Shown in pieces: positions 11,509-21,074 of a stretch of DNA of 64,000 nt (its first letter is position 1; each line of letters begins with the position of its first letter). The position numbers and the translations under genes are program-made. The notes beneath the pieces were generated by a model. That model was given only the letters and a program-made list of their open reading frames with translations, was not told the DNA's origin and ran no database searches. This DNA comes from Mesorhizobium amorphae (GTDB lineage Bacteria; Pseudomonadota; Alphaproteobacteria; Rhizobiales; Rhizobiaceae): contig NZ_JHQS01000058.1 of the NCBI RefSeq assembly GCF_014843845.1, positions 1-64,000 on the forward strand, given 5' to 3'.

Positions 11509-11880
11509 TCAGAGCCGCTTGAGATCGGCGACGGTGAGGTCGCTCTTGGCATTGCCGGTGTTTAAAGTCGTCGCCGGCTCGAACATCAGCACGACAGGCT
11601 GCTCGGTGAGCGAGCGCGGCCGGTGTTCGACGCCGCGCGGCACGACGATGAAGTCGCCCTCGCCGAGCTCGACCGGCCCGTCGCGGAAATCGATCGCGAT
11701 CCTGCCGCGCAGCACGAGGAAGGCTTCGTCCTCCTTGTCATGCGCGTGCCAGTCGAAGACGTCGCCGAACTTGGCGACCTTCGCCTGGCTGTCATTGACA
11801 TCGCCGGCGATGTGCGGGTCGAACACCTTGGTGATCGTCCGGTCCGCTGCCTCGACGAGGTTTATCTTGCGCGGGGGCAC
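11509..11880 (-). CDS. Cupin-domain protein between sucC and sucD
   Basis: A 123-residue single-domain cupin. The two cupin motifs are visible: [19 protein letters not shown] (metal-binding His, His and Glu) around residues 41-60 and [14 protein letters not shown] (His) around 75-88. Small cupins of this type bind a metal and act as isomerases, dioxygenases or sensors; the substrate is unknown. The start is a GTG at 11880, only 4 bp after the sucC stop, so translation is likely to be coupled. It is an insertion into an otherwise contiguous sucCD pair. Confidence 0.8.
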   Translation of the reverse strand: MPPRKINLVEAADRTITKVFDPHIAGDVNDSQAKVAKFGDVFDWHAHDKEDEAFLVLRGRIAIDFRDGPVELGEGDFIVVPRGVEHRPRSLTEQPVVLMFEPATTLNTGNAKSDLTVADLKRL

Positions 11881-11884
11881 AGGC

Positions 11885-13078
<1,194 letters not shown>

Positions 13079-13110
13079 GGCTCAATATCTCCAGATCGAT
13101 TGCCAGGGGA

Positions 13111-14223
<1,113 letters not shown>

Positions 14224-14294
14224 TCAATCGGTTAGATGATTTGGGATTTACGTAAACGTCAAAGTTTGTGAGCCGACTTCAAGGAATTTACACA

Positions 14295-14723
14295 ATGCCG
14301 ATCGAAATCAGAAGGCTGGAAGCGGGCGATGACGCCCTTGTGATGCATGTCGCCGAAGACGTGTTCGACGAGCCGGTGCGGCCAGACAGGCTTGCCGCCT
14401 ACCTCGCTTCGCCGGGTCATTTCATGATTGTGGCGCTGGCCGACGGCGTGGTCGTCGGCCAATGCGCCGCCGTCATCCATCGCCATCCCGACAAGGTGAG
14501 CGAACTCTACATCGACGAGATCGGCGTGACGCCGGCCTTCCAGCGCCAGGGCATCGCCCGAAAAATGCTCGACGCGATGTTTGTGATCGGCAGGGAGAAT
14601 GGCTGCGAGGAAACGTGGGTCGGCACCGAGCCGCACAATGCTGCGGCGCGAGCGCTTTACGAGTCGCGCCGGGAGCCGCATGGGCCGGCGGAGGAGTTCG
14701 TCATGTATGTGTATGAGCTTTAG
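14295..14723 (+). CDS. GNAT family N-acetyltransferase
   Basis: A 142-residue GCN5-type acetyltransferase. The acetyl-CoA-binding segment is IDEIGVTPAFQRQGIARKML (motif A, QRQGIA), followed by NAAARALYESR (motif B). The overall pattern is closest to the small AAC(3)-I-like branch, but no drug substrate can be inferred from sequence. The ATG at 14295 is preceded by AAGGAAT. It is divergent from mdh and sits between mdh and zapE, which are usually neighbours in related genomes, so it may be a local insertion. Confidence 0.75.
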   Translation: MPIEIRRLEAGDDALVMHVAEDVFDEPVRPDRLAAYLASPGHFMIVALADGVVVGQCAAVIHRHPDKVSELYIDEIGVTPAFQRQGIARKMLDAMFVIGRENGCEETWVGTEPHNAAARALYESRREPHGPAEEFVMYVYEL

Positions 14724-14744
14724 CGATTGGCCGAGGCCTCTTCA

Positions 14745-14804
14745 CCTTCGTCATCCTAGGGTCTGCGCTCCGCTTTGCGTCGCTCCGCGCTAGGATGACG
14801 AAGG
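14745..14804. repeat. Inverted repeat CCTTCGTCATCCTA...TAGGATGACGAAGG
   Basis: Perfect 14-bp arms (14745-14758 and 14791-14804) enclose a 32-bp spacer rich in GCTCCGC/GCGTCGC. It lies exactly in the gap between the convergent GNAT and zapE genes and could terminate both. It resembles a dispersed rhizobial intergenic element. Confidence 0.75.
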
Positions 14805-14812
14805 CATGGCGG

Positions 14813-16012
14813 CTACGCCTGCGCCTGCTGCGCTTCCGCCGGCGCCATCCTCGCCTTCAGCCGCTCCGCCCAATCCTCCAGCCAGTCGCGGCTCTGCATT
14901 TCGATCAGCCGCGAGGCCGTGCGCTCGAACTCGAAGACCTCGTTGCCGCGCTTGGCCGTGTAAAGCGCCTGTGGCGGCGCTTCGGCGCTGACTACCAGCC
15001 GCACGTGATGGTCGTAGAGCGTGTCGATCAAAAGGATGAAGCGCTTGGCCTCGTTGCGCTTGCCTTCGCCGAGCACCGGCACATGGTCGATGAAGAGGGT
15101 CGAGAAGCGGCCGGCGATGGCCAGATAGTCGCGCGCACCGAGCGGCTTTTCGCAGAGATCGGCGAAGGAGAAGCGCGCTGCTTCGCCTGCGGCGCGCGGC
15201 ACCACGACCTGCCGACCCTTCACGGTCAGTGCCGTCTCTGATGTCGGCCGGCCATGCGTCATCGCTTCCCAGGCCTGGTCGAGCACGGCATCGGCTGCCG
15301 CATCCGCCGGCGTGACATAGACCGGCATGCGGCTGAGCTTTTCGAGCCGGTAGTCCTTGTCGGCGTCGAGCGCAAGCACATCGGCATGCCGCCCCAATAT
15401 GCCGACGAAGGGCAGGAAGAGCTGGCGGTTCAACCCGTCGCGGTAGAGGTCGTCAGGCGCGACATTGGAGGTGGCGACTAGCACCACGCCATTGGCGAAC
15501 AGTGCCGAAAATAGCCGCGACAGGATCATCGCATCGGCGATATCGGTGACCGAGAACTCATCGAAGCACAGCACCCAAGCCTGCTCGGCCAGCGCGCGCG
15601 CCACCGGTGGGATCGGGTCGTCCTCCTTGACGTCGCCATTCTTGCGCGCCGCCCGGTGTTTCTGGATGCGGTCCTGCACATCGGCCATGAAGTCGTTGAA
15701 ATGCACACGGCGCTTGCGCCGGACCGGCAAGAGATCGAAGAACATGTCCATCAGCATGGTCTTGCCACGGCCGACGCCGCCATGGATATAGAGGCCCTTG
15801 ACCGCCGCGGGCGGCTGCTTGCGCGCGAACAGCCAGCCCAGCGCGCTCGACTTCTGCGCCAGCCGCTTGGCCGAGATCTCGTCGGTCAGCCGGTCGAGTG
15901 CCGCGGCGATGCGCTCCTGCGCCGGATCGCGCTCGATGGCGCCGGTCTCGACCAGATGGTCGTAGCGCTGCCTGACGGTCGCATGGGTCTGGAGGCCGTC
16001 ACGCAGATGCAT
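14813..16012 (-). CDS. zapE: Cell division protein ZapE (AFG1-family ATPase)
   Basis: A 399-residue P-loop ATPase of the ZapE/LACE1 family, a Z-ring-associated ATPase in bacteria. The Walker A motif is HGGVGRGKTMLMD near residues 97-109 and the Walker B is LCFDEFSVTDIAD near 171-183; HFNDFMADVQ lies between them, as in the family. The N-terminus (YDHLVETGAIERDPAQ) and the closing EVFEFERTASRLIEMQSRDWL are also characteristic. Length is standard. It is convergent with the GNAT gene. No clear ribosome-binding site precedes the ATG at 16012. Confidence 0.9.
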   Translation of the reverse strand: MHLRDGLQTHATVRQRYDHLVETGAIERDPAQERIAAALDRLTDEISAKRLAQKSSALGWLFARKQPPAAVKGLYIHGGVGRGKTMLMDMFFDLLPVRRKRRVHFNDFMADVQDRIQKHRAARKNGDVKEDDPIPPVARALAEQAWVLCFDEFSVTDIADAMILSRLFSALFANGVVLVATSNVAPDDLYRDGLNRQLFLPFVGILGRHADVLALDADKDYRLEKLSRMPVYVTPADAAADAVLDQAWEAMTHGRPTSETALTVKGRQVVVPRAAGEAARFSFADLCEKPLGARDYLAIAGRFSTLFIDHVPVLGEGKRNEAKRFILLIDTLYDHHVRLVVSAEAPPQALYTAKRGNEVFEFERTASRLIEMQSRDWLEDWAERLKARMAPAEAQQAQA

Positions 16013-16028
16013 CGGTCACGTCGTTCTC

Positions 16029-16085
16029 GAGCAATTCCAGGAAAAGTGTGTAGCGGTTTTCCGTCCGGAATTGCGTAAAAACAAA
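16029..16085 (+). repeat. Dispersed 57-bp element GAGCAATTCCAGGAAAAGTG, copy 1
   Basis: Starts GAGCAATTCCAGGAAAAGTG and continues TAGCGGTTTTCCGTCCGGAATTGCG, ending with AAACAAA. Further copies are at 16857-16914 (opposite orientation) and 56380-56436 (same orientation). It lies between zapE and the Omp19-like gene. The core TTCCGTCCGGAA is nearly self-complementary. Confidence 0.85.
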
Positions 16086-16100
16086 TAGGGGCGGATCGGC

Positions 16101-16640
16101 CTATCTTGTAAGCGAGATCGGCAGGCCGGTGGAAGTCTGGCCGTCGAATTTCTCGCCGCCCGAGGAATAGAGGCGCGCCAGCGTGCCGCCATTCTCATCG
16201 TAAAGCGTCAGCTGCTTGCCGGCGACGTTCCAGGACTTGATGCCGTCGATCGGCGCCGGGCAGTGCAGCGGGCCGGCGCGGTAGCCGGCGCCGAATTTGG
16301 TCTGTGGCGTCGCCACCTTGCAGCTCTGGCCCGACACGCTGGCGTTCCAGACGCCGGCGACGCTGGCAGCGGTCAGATCCGGTGCGCCGGCAGGCGCCGT
16401 GCCGTCCGCCGGCAGCGATGCGATCTGGCTGTTCGCCGGCGCGGTCGGGAACTGCGACGGGTCGGTGGTGCCGGGCGCGGCCGGCGGCGGCAGCTGGTTT
16501 CCCGTCACCGTTCCGGAGGGCGCCGGCGTCAGCGGCGCCGGCTGCTGGTCATCCATAGATGAGAATCGCGAGGTCGAACAGCCGCTTGCAACAAGCGCAG
16601 CAAGCGATACGGCCACCAGAGCGGTCTTCGAAAAAGTCAT
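16101..16640 (-). CDS. Omp19-like AprI/Inh-family protease-inhibitor lipoprotein
   Basis: A 179-residue lipoprotein. The signal peptide ends in a lipobox, LVASGCSTS, giving a lipidated Cys at residue 20. A Pro/Ala/Thr-rich linker follows to about residue 85, then a compact domain with VAGVWNASVSGQSCKVATP, CPAPIDGIKSWN and LTLYDENGGTLARLY, which is the I38 (AprI/Inh) inhibitor fold as in Brucella Omp19. The two Cys in this domain probably form the conserved disulfide. The ATG at 16640 has an excellent site, GGAGGTTGGA. The gene is bracketed by two inverted copies of a 57-bp repeat. Confidence 0.85.
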   Translation of the reverse strand: MTFSKTALVAVSLAALVASGCSTSRFSSMDDQQPAPLTPAPSGTVTGNQLPPPAAPGTTDPSQFPTAPANSQIASLPADGTAPAGAPDLTAASVAGVWNASVSGQSCKVATPQTKFGAGYRAGPLHCPAPIDGIKSWNVAGKQLTLYDENGGTLARLYSSGGEKFDGQTSTGLPISLTR

Positions 16641-16856
16641 TCCAACCTCCGTCGGATCCGGCTTGGGGGACGCCGTCCGCGCAATCTCTCCCTCACCAAG
16701 CTGGAGAAGGTGGCAGAATTTCAACCCGATATGGTTAAAATAGGGTTTTCGGGAGAATTGTTGCAATTTTATCGCAACAGGCATGTGACCGCTCACGGGC
16801 CTTCTCGCGGCCCGCCCTGCGGATGCCTCGCTTTTTGGGCGTGAAAACCAGAGCTA

Positions 16857-16914
16857 TTTGTTTTTGCGCAAATTCCGGACGGAAAACCACAACGCACTTT
16901 TCCTGGAATTGCTC
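16857..16914 (-). repeat. Dispersed 57-bp element, copy 2 (inverted)
   Basis: Reads as the reverse complement of the 16029 copy, ending CTTTTCCTGGAATTGCTC on the plus strand. Its outer edge abuts the stop codon of the glyoxalase-fold gene at 16914-16916. The remaining sequence upstream of the Omp19-like start (16641-16856) holds its promoter region, with a GTTGC-N9-GCAAC dyad at 16760-16778 and nothing else recognised. Confidence 0.85.
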
Positions 16915-17357
16915 TACGCAGGGAGCGGCGCGCTCGGCACGAAAACGTAGCCGTCCGGACCGACGATATGGCATTCGCGCAAGCCGTGCGGCTTGTCGAT
17001 CGCCCCTGTGAGCACGATGTGGCCGAAGTCGCGCGCTTTGGCTTCAACCGCGTCCGGATCGGCGCCGTAGAGGCGAAGCTCGATGCCCGCGCCGCGCGTC
17101 TCCACCCCAGCGATGACGCCGGTCATCGGGTTGTCGAGATAGGAGTGGTCGGCATGCAGCATGAACACCGATCCCAGGAGTTCGATCGCGGCGAAATCCT
17201 CATCGGCATAGATGATCCGTGCGCCGAGCACGTCGCGGCAAAAAGCTTCCATGGCCGGCATGTCGGTGACCAGAAGATTGATGCCGATGCCGCGCGGCAG
17301 CGAGCGGCCGAAATCCTCGGCCTTCATCCACGGTGTTTTCGTCCGCTTCATAGCCAT
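16914..17357 (-). CDS. VOC (glyoxalase/bleomycin-resistance fold) protein
   Basis: A 147-residue single VOC module pair. Typical features are GIGINLLVTDMPAMEAFCRDVLG (beta-alpha start), ELLGSVFMLHADHSY, GAGIELRLYGADPDAVEAKA, and the C-terminal HGLRECHIVGPDGYVFVPS, where FVPS replaces the usual catalytic Glu-containing strand. Members bind a metal and act on varied small molecules; the substrate is unknown. The ATG at 17357 has a near-perfect site (AGGAGGAAC). The stop codon lies at the edge of the repeat at 16857-16914, so the last residues may have been set by that insertion. Confidence 0.8.
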   Translation of the reverse strand: MAMKRTKTPWMKAEDFGRSLPRGIGINLLVTDMPAMEAFCRDVLGARIIYADEDFAAIELLGSVFMLHADHSYLDNPMTGVIAGVETRGAGIELRLYGADPDAVEAKARDFGHIVLTGAIDKPHGLRECHIVGPDGYVFVPSAPLPA

Positions 17358-17500
17358 GGCCGTTCCTCCTCCCGCCCGCACCTTCACGATCCTAGCCGAG
17401 GCCACCTCTTCGCCCTTGGCATTGGCGTGAAAAATGCTTGCGCCAGACGGCCCAGACCCTATCTCAGGAAAAAAGCGAACCCCGCGGGAGCGGAAGAAAA

Positions 17501-18514
17501 ATGGCTGCGAGAAAGAGAGCCGCCAACCGCTACTACAGCGGCCCGCCCAGCGATCATTTCGACGGCACCTTGTTCTTCAATCCCGACGGCCAGCCGCCGG
17601 GCCGCTTTGCCGACCTGCTGAAATGGCAATTGAGCGGCGAGCGCTCGAAATGGCCGGCGGCCAATCCGAGCCCGTTTCATCAGGCAAAGCCGGCCGAACG
17701 GATCGACGGATCAGGGCTGCGGCTGACCATGGTCGGCCATTCCTCGCTGCTCATCCAGACGGCTGGTCTCAACATCCTCACCGATCCGGTCTGGTCGCCG
17801 CGCGTCTCACCGCTCTCCTTTGCCGGGCCAAAACGTGTCAATGCGCCCGGCATCGCCTTTTCACAGCTGCCGCCGATCGACCTCGTGCTGGTCAGCCACA
17901 ACCATTACGACCATCTCGACCTCGCTACACTGAAGCGGTTGAAGGCGAAACACGACCCGCTTGTGCTGACGCCGCTCGGCAACGACGCCATCATCGATGA
18001 TGTGGTGCCTGGCATGCGGCTCACGGCGCATGACTGGGGCGACCGGGTCGAGATCGGCGACGGTGTCGCCGTCCATGTCGAACCGGTGCATCACTGGTCG
18101 GCACGCGGCGCGCGCGACCGGCGCATGGCGCTGTGGGCGGGTTTCGTCGTCGAAACCCCGGACGCAAAAGTCTATTTCGCCGGTGACACCGGCTTTCATG
18201 GCGGCACCAATTACCGACTGATGGCGGAAAAGCATGGCGGCTTCCGCCTCGCCATCCTGCCGATCGGCGCCTATGAGCCGCGCTGGTTCATGGCGTCGCA
18301 GCACCAGAACCCGGAGGAAGCGGTGCGAGGCATGAAGCTGTGCAACGCCGCCCATGCCGCCGGCTGCCACTGGGGCACCTTCCAACTCACCAACGAACCG
18401 ATCGACGAGCCGGCCCGGAAACTGGCCGAGGCGCTGGACGCCGAAGGCCTGCCGCAGGAACGCTTTCGCGCCTTGCGCCCGGGCGAGGTCTGGGACGTAC
18501 CGGAGATCGGCTGA
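17501..18514 (+). CDS. Metallo-beta-lactamase-fold hydrolase (NAPE-PLD/UlaG-like)
   Basis: A 337-residue MBL-fold protein. The metal site SHNHYDHLDL near residues 130-139 follows the HxHxDH pattern; HHWSARGARDRR near residue 200, YFAGDTGFHGG near 227 and the late ASQHQNPEEAVRG supply further ligands. The order and the phrase GHSSLLIQTAGLNILTDPVWSPR match the N-acylphosphatidylethanolamine-phospholipase-D-like/UlaG branch, which hydrolyses phosphodiester or lactone bonds. The actual substrate is unknown. The ATG at 17501 is chosen over an upstream start because the family begins near this point. Confidence 0.85.
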   Translation: MAARKRAANRYYSGPPSDHFDGTLFFNPDGQPPGRFADLLKWQLSGERSKWPAANPSPFHQAKPAERIDGSGLRLTMVGHSSLLIQTAGLNILTDPVWSPRVSPLSFAGPKRVNAPGIAFSQLPPIDLVLVSHNHYDHLDLATLKRLKAKHDPLVLTPLGNDAIIDDVVPGMRLTAHDWGDRVEIGDGVAVHVEPVHHWSARGARDRRMALWAGFVVETPDAKVYFAGDTGFHGGTNYRLMAEKHGGFRLAILPIGAYEPRWFMASQHQNPEEAVRGMKLCNAAHAAGCHWGTFQLTNEPIDEPARKLAEALDAEGLPQERFRALRPGEVWDVPEIG

Positions 18515-18573
18515 GGAACCCAACCTTTGAAAACGCGTTGGTTCCACAACGCAATTCGGCTGGGAGCCACCTC

Positions 18574-18735
18574 ATGATCAAATGGATCATCATTCTTCTG
18601 ATTGTCGCCGCCGCCGCCAGCCTGCTCGGCATGCCGGCGCTGGCGGGTGCCGCCGCCACCGGCGCGCGCATCCTCATCGGCATCGTCCTCATCATCTTCC
18701 TGCTGCTCGTACTGGGCGTCTTCGCGGTAACATAG
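18574..18735 (+). CDS. DUF1328 small membrane protein
   Basis: A 53-residue protein made of two transmembrane helices (WIIILLIVAAAASLLG and ARILIGIVLIIFLLLVLGV) linked by MPALAGAAATG, the signature of the DUF1328/UPF0391 family. The ATG is preceded by GGGAG at a good distance. Function is unknown; relatives are often stress-induced. The last codons lie in the first unit of a short tandem repeat. Confidence 0.8.
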   Translation: MIKWIIILLIVAAAASLLGMPALAGAAATGARILIGIVLIIFLLLVLGVFAVT

Positions 18736-18800
18736 GCGCGGCGTCTTCGCCGTCGCCAGCCCGGCGTCTTCGCCGTGGCTAGGTCCGGCGTCTTCGCCGT
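18716..18800 (+). repeat. 23-24-bp tandem repeat with CGGCGTCTTCGCCGT core
   Basis: Four units begin at about 18716, 18739, 18762 and 18786. The core CGGCGTCTTCGCCGT is itself a hairpin (CGGCG/CGCCG). The first unit (GGGCGTCTTCGCGGT) is the coding end of the DUF1328 gene; the rest lie in the leader of dapF. Confidence 0.8.
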
Positions 18801-18879
18801 GGCCAAAAGGGGTGGCACACTGGTAATTCCTGCCCGTTTCCGCCATATAGCGGCAAACGGACATGGAACCATCGGAGCA

Positions 18880-19764
18880 ATGGCAGGCACCGCCCCCTTC
18901 GCCAAGATGAACGGCATCGGCAACGAGATCATCGTTGCCGACATGCGCAGCCGTGCCGATCGGGTGACGCCGGCTGCCGCCATCGCGCTGAATGCCGATG
19001 CCGCGACCAAGTTCGACCAGATCATGGCGATCCACGACGCCAGGACGCCGGGCACGGCCTTCTTCATCGACATCTTGAATTCCGACGGCTCCGGCGCGCA
19101 GGCCTGCGGCAATGGCATGCGCTGCGTCGTCCAGGCGCTTGCCGCCGAGACCGGCCAGAAGATATTCACCTTCGAGACCGTCGCCGGCATCCTCAACGCC
19201 AGGGAACACGCCGACGGCACGATCTCGGTCGACATGGGCACGCCGCGCTTCGGCTGGCAGGATATCCCGCTGGCCGAGGAATTCCGCGACACCCGCATGA
19301 TCGAATTGCAGATCGGCCCGATCGACGCGCCGGTGCTGCATTCGCCCTCGGCCGTTTCGATGGGCAACCCGCACGCCATCTTCTGGGTCGACGGCGACGT
19401 CTGGTCCTATGAGCTCGACCGTTTCGGCCCGCTGCTGGAAAACCACCCGATCTTCCCCGAGCGCGCCAACATCACGATTGCGCAGGTGACCTCGCCGGAA
19501 ACCATGGTCATCCGCACCTGGGAGCGCGGCGCCGGCTTGACCAAGGCCTGTGGTTCGGCCGCTTGCGCCGCAGTCGTCGCCGCTGCCCGCACCAGGCGCA
19601 CCGGACGCAGCGTGTCGCTGATGACGCCGGGCGGCGGCTCGCTGCATGTCGAATGGCGCGACGACGACCATGTCATCCTGACCGGTGCCGCCGAATGGGA
19701 ATTTTCCGGCAGTTTCGACCCGTCGACCGGCCAATGGGCCCGCGACACCGAAAGCGCGGCCTGA
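18880..19764 (+). CDS. dapF: Diaminopimelate epimerase
   Basis: A 294-residue PLP-independent epimerase that converts LL- to meso-diaminopimelate for lysine and peptidoglycan. The two catalytic Cys are in QACGNGMRC near residue 83 and KACGSAACA near residue 226; the start [10 protein letters not shown] is diagnostic. The ATG at 18880 follows GGAG closely. The stop overlaps the start of mtaB by one base (TGATG), so the two are translated in coupled fashion. Confidence 0.96.
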   Translation: MAGTAPFAKMNGIGNEIIVADMRSRADRVTPAAAIALNADAATKFDQIMAIHDARTPGTAFFIDILNSDGSGAQACGNGMRCVVQALAAETGQKIFTFETVAGILNAREHADGTISVDMGTPRFGWQDIPLAEEFRDTRMIELQIGPIDAPVLHSPSAVSMGNPHAIFWVDGDVWSYELDRFGPLLENHPIFPERANITIAQVTSPETMVIRTWERGAGLTKACGSAACAAVVAAARTRRTGRSVSLMTPGGGSLHVEWRDDDHVILTGAAEWEFSGSFDPSTGQWARDTESAA

Positions 19765-21062
19765 TGGCGGCTCTCTCAAAGGGCATCGACGTCGTCACCT
19801 TCGGCTGCCGGCTGAACACTTATGAATCCGAGGTGATGCGCCGCGAAGCCGAAAGCGCCGGCCTCGGCGCGCTCGAAGGCGGCGCCATCATCTTCAACAC
19901 CTGCGCAGTCACCGGCGAGGCGGTGCGCCAGGCCAAGCAGTCGATCAGGAAAGCCCGCCGCGAGAACCCGGCCGCCCGCATCATCGTCACCGGCTGCGCC
20001 GCGCAGACCGAGCCGGAGAATTTCGTTGCCATGGACGAGGTCGATCTCGTGCTTGGCAATGAGGAGAAGCTGAAGGCGCATTCCTATCGCGCGCTGCCGG
20101 ATTTCGGCGTCAACGACACCGAGAAGGCACGCGTCAACGACATCTTCTCGGTGCGCGAGACCGCCGGCCACATGGTCGACGCCATCGAGGGCCGCGCACG
20201 CGCCTTCGTCCAGGTGCAGAACGGCTGCGACCACCGCTGCACCTTCTGCATCATCCCCTACGGCCGCGGCAATTCGCGCTCGGTGCCCATGGGCGCCGTG
20301 GTCGAGCAGGTCAAGCGTCTTGCCGGCAACGGATATGCCGAGATCGTGTTGACCGGTGTCGACATGACCAGTTTTGGCGCCGACCTGCCGGGCAGCCCAA
20401 AACTCGGCAAGCTGGTCAAGACGATCCTCAGGCAGGTGCCCGACGTGAAGCGGCTGCGTCTGTCCTCGATCGATTCGATCGAAGCCGATGACGATTTGCT
20501 CGATGCGATTGCCACCGAGCCGCGGCTGATGCCGCATCTGCATCTGTCGCTGCAGTCGGGCGACGACATGATCCTGAAGCGGATGAAGCGGCGCCATCTG
20601 CGCGACCAGTCGATCCGCTTCTGCGAGGATGTGCGCAAGCTGCGCCCCGGCATCGTCTTCGGCGCCGACATCATCGCCGGCTTCCCGACCGAGACCGAGG
20701 CGATGTTCGAGAACTCGGAAAAGATCGTCGAGGAATGCGGGCTGACGCATCTGCATGTCTTCCCGTTCAGCCCGCGCGAAGGCACGCCCGCCGCGCGCAT
20801 GCCGCAGGTCCGCCGCGAACTGGTCAAGCAGCGCGCCGCCCGACTGCGCGCCGCGGGCGAGGCCGCCTATCGCCGTCATCTCGCTACGCTCGCCGGCACG
20901 CGTCAGTCGATCCTGGTCGAGCGCGACGGCCTCGGCCGCACCGAAGGGTTTACGCTTGCCGCTATCGCTGCAGGTTCGCCGGGCGAGATCGTCGAGGCCG
21001 ATATCACCGGCCATGACGGTGCCCGCCTGATCGCCGCGCCCGCTACCGCCCGCGCCGCCTGA
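19764..21062 (+). CDS. mtaB: tRNA (N6-threonylcarbamoyl-A37) C2-methylthiotransferase
   Basis: A 432-residue radical-SAM methylthiotransferase of the MiaB/RimO/MtaB group that adds a methylthio group to t6A37 of tRNA. The N-terminal UPF0004 domain has three cluster Cys (FGCRLNTYES, NTCAVTGEA, TGCAAQTEP) and the radical-SAM motif is CDHRCTFC near residue 155. The N-terminal spelling and the context fit MtaB better than MiaB. It shares a base with dapF and lies 12 bp before ftsY. Confidence 0.93.
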   Translation: MAALSKGIDVVTFGCRLNTYESEVMRREAESAGLGALEGGAIIFNTCAVTGEAVRQAKQSIRKARRENPAARIIVTGCAAQTEPENFVAMDEVDLVLGNEEKLKAHSYRALPDFGVNDTEKARVNDIFSVRETAGHMVDAIEGRARAFVQVQNGCDHRCTFCIIPYGRGNSRSVPMGAVVEQVKRLAGNGYAEIVLTGVDMTSFGADLPGSPKLGKLVKTILRQVPDVKRLRLSSIDSIEADDDLLDAIATEPRLMPHLHLSLQSGDDMILKRMKRRHLRDQSIRFCEDVRKLRPGIVFGADIIAGFPTETEAMFENSEKIVEECGLTHLHVFPFSPREGTPAARMPQVRRELVKQRAARLRAAGEAAYRRHLATLAGTRQSILVERDGLGRTEGFTLAAIAAGSPGEIVEADITGHDGARLIAAPATARAA

Positions 21063-21074
21063 GAAACGCAAAGC

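Noticed and set aside
18271-19779. Minus-strand frame of 502 codons over dapF and the hydrolase
   Set aside because: It runs across three real plus-strand genes and contains a translated tandem repeat (TAKTP); no homology.
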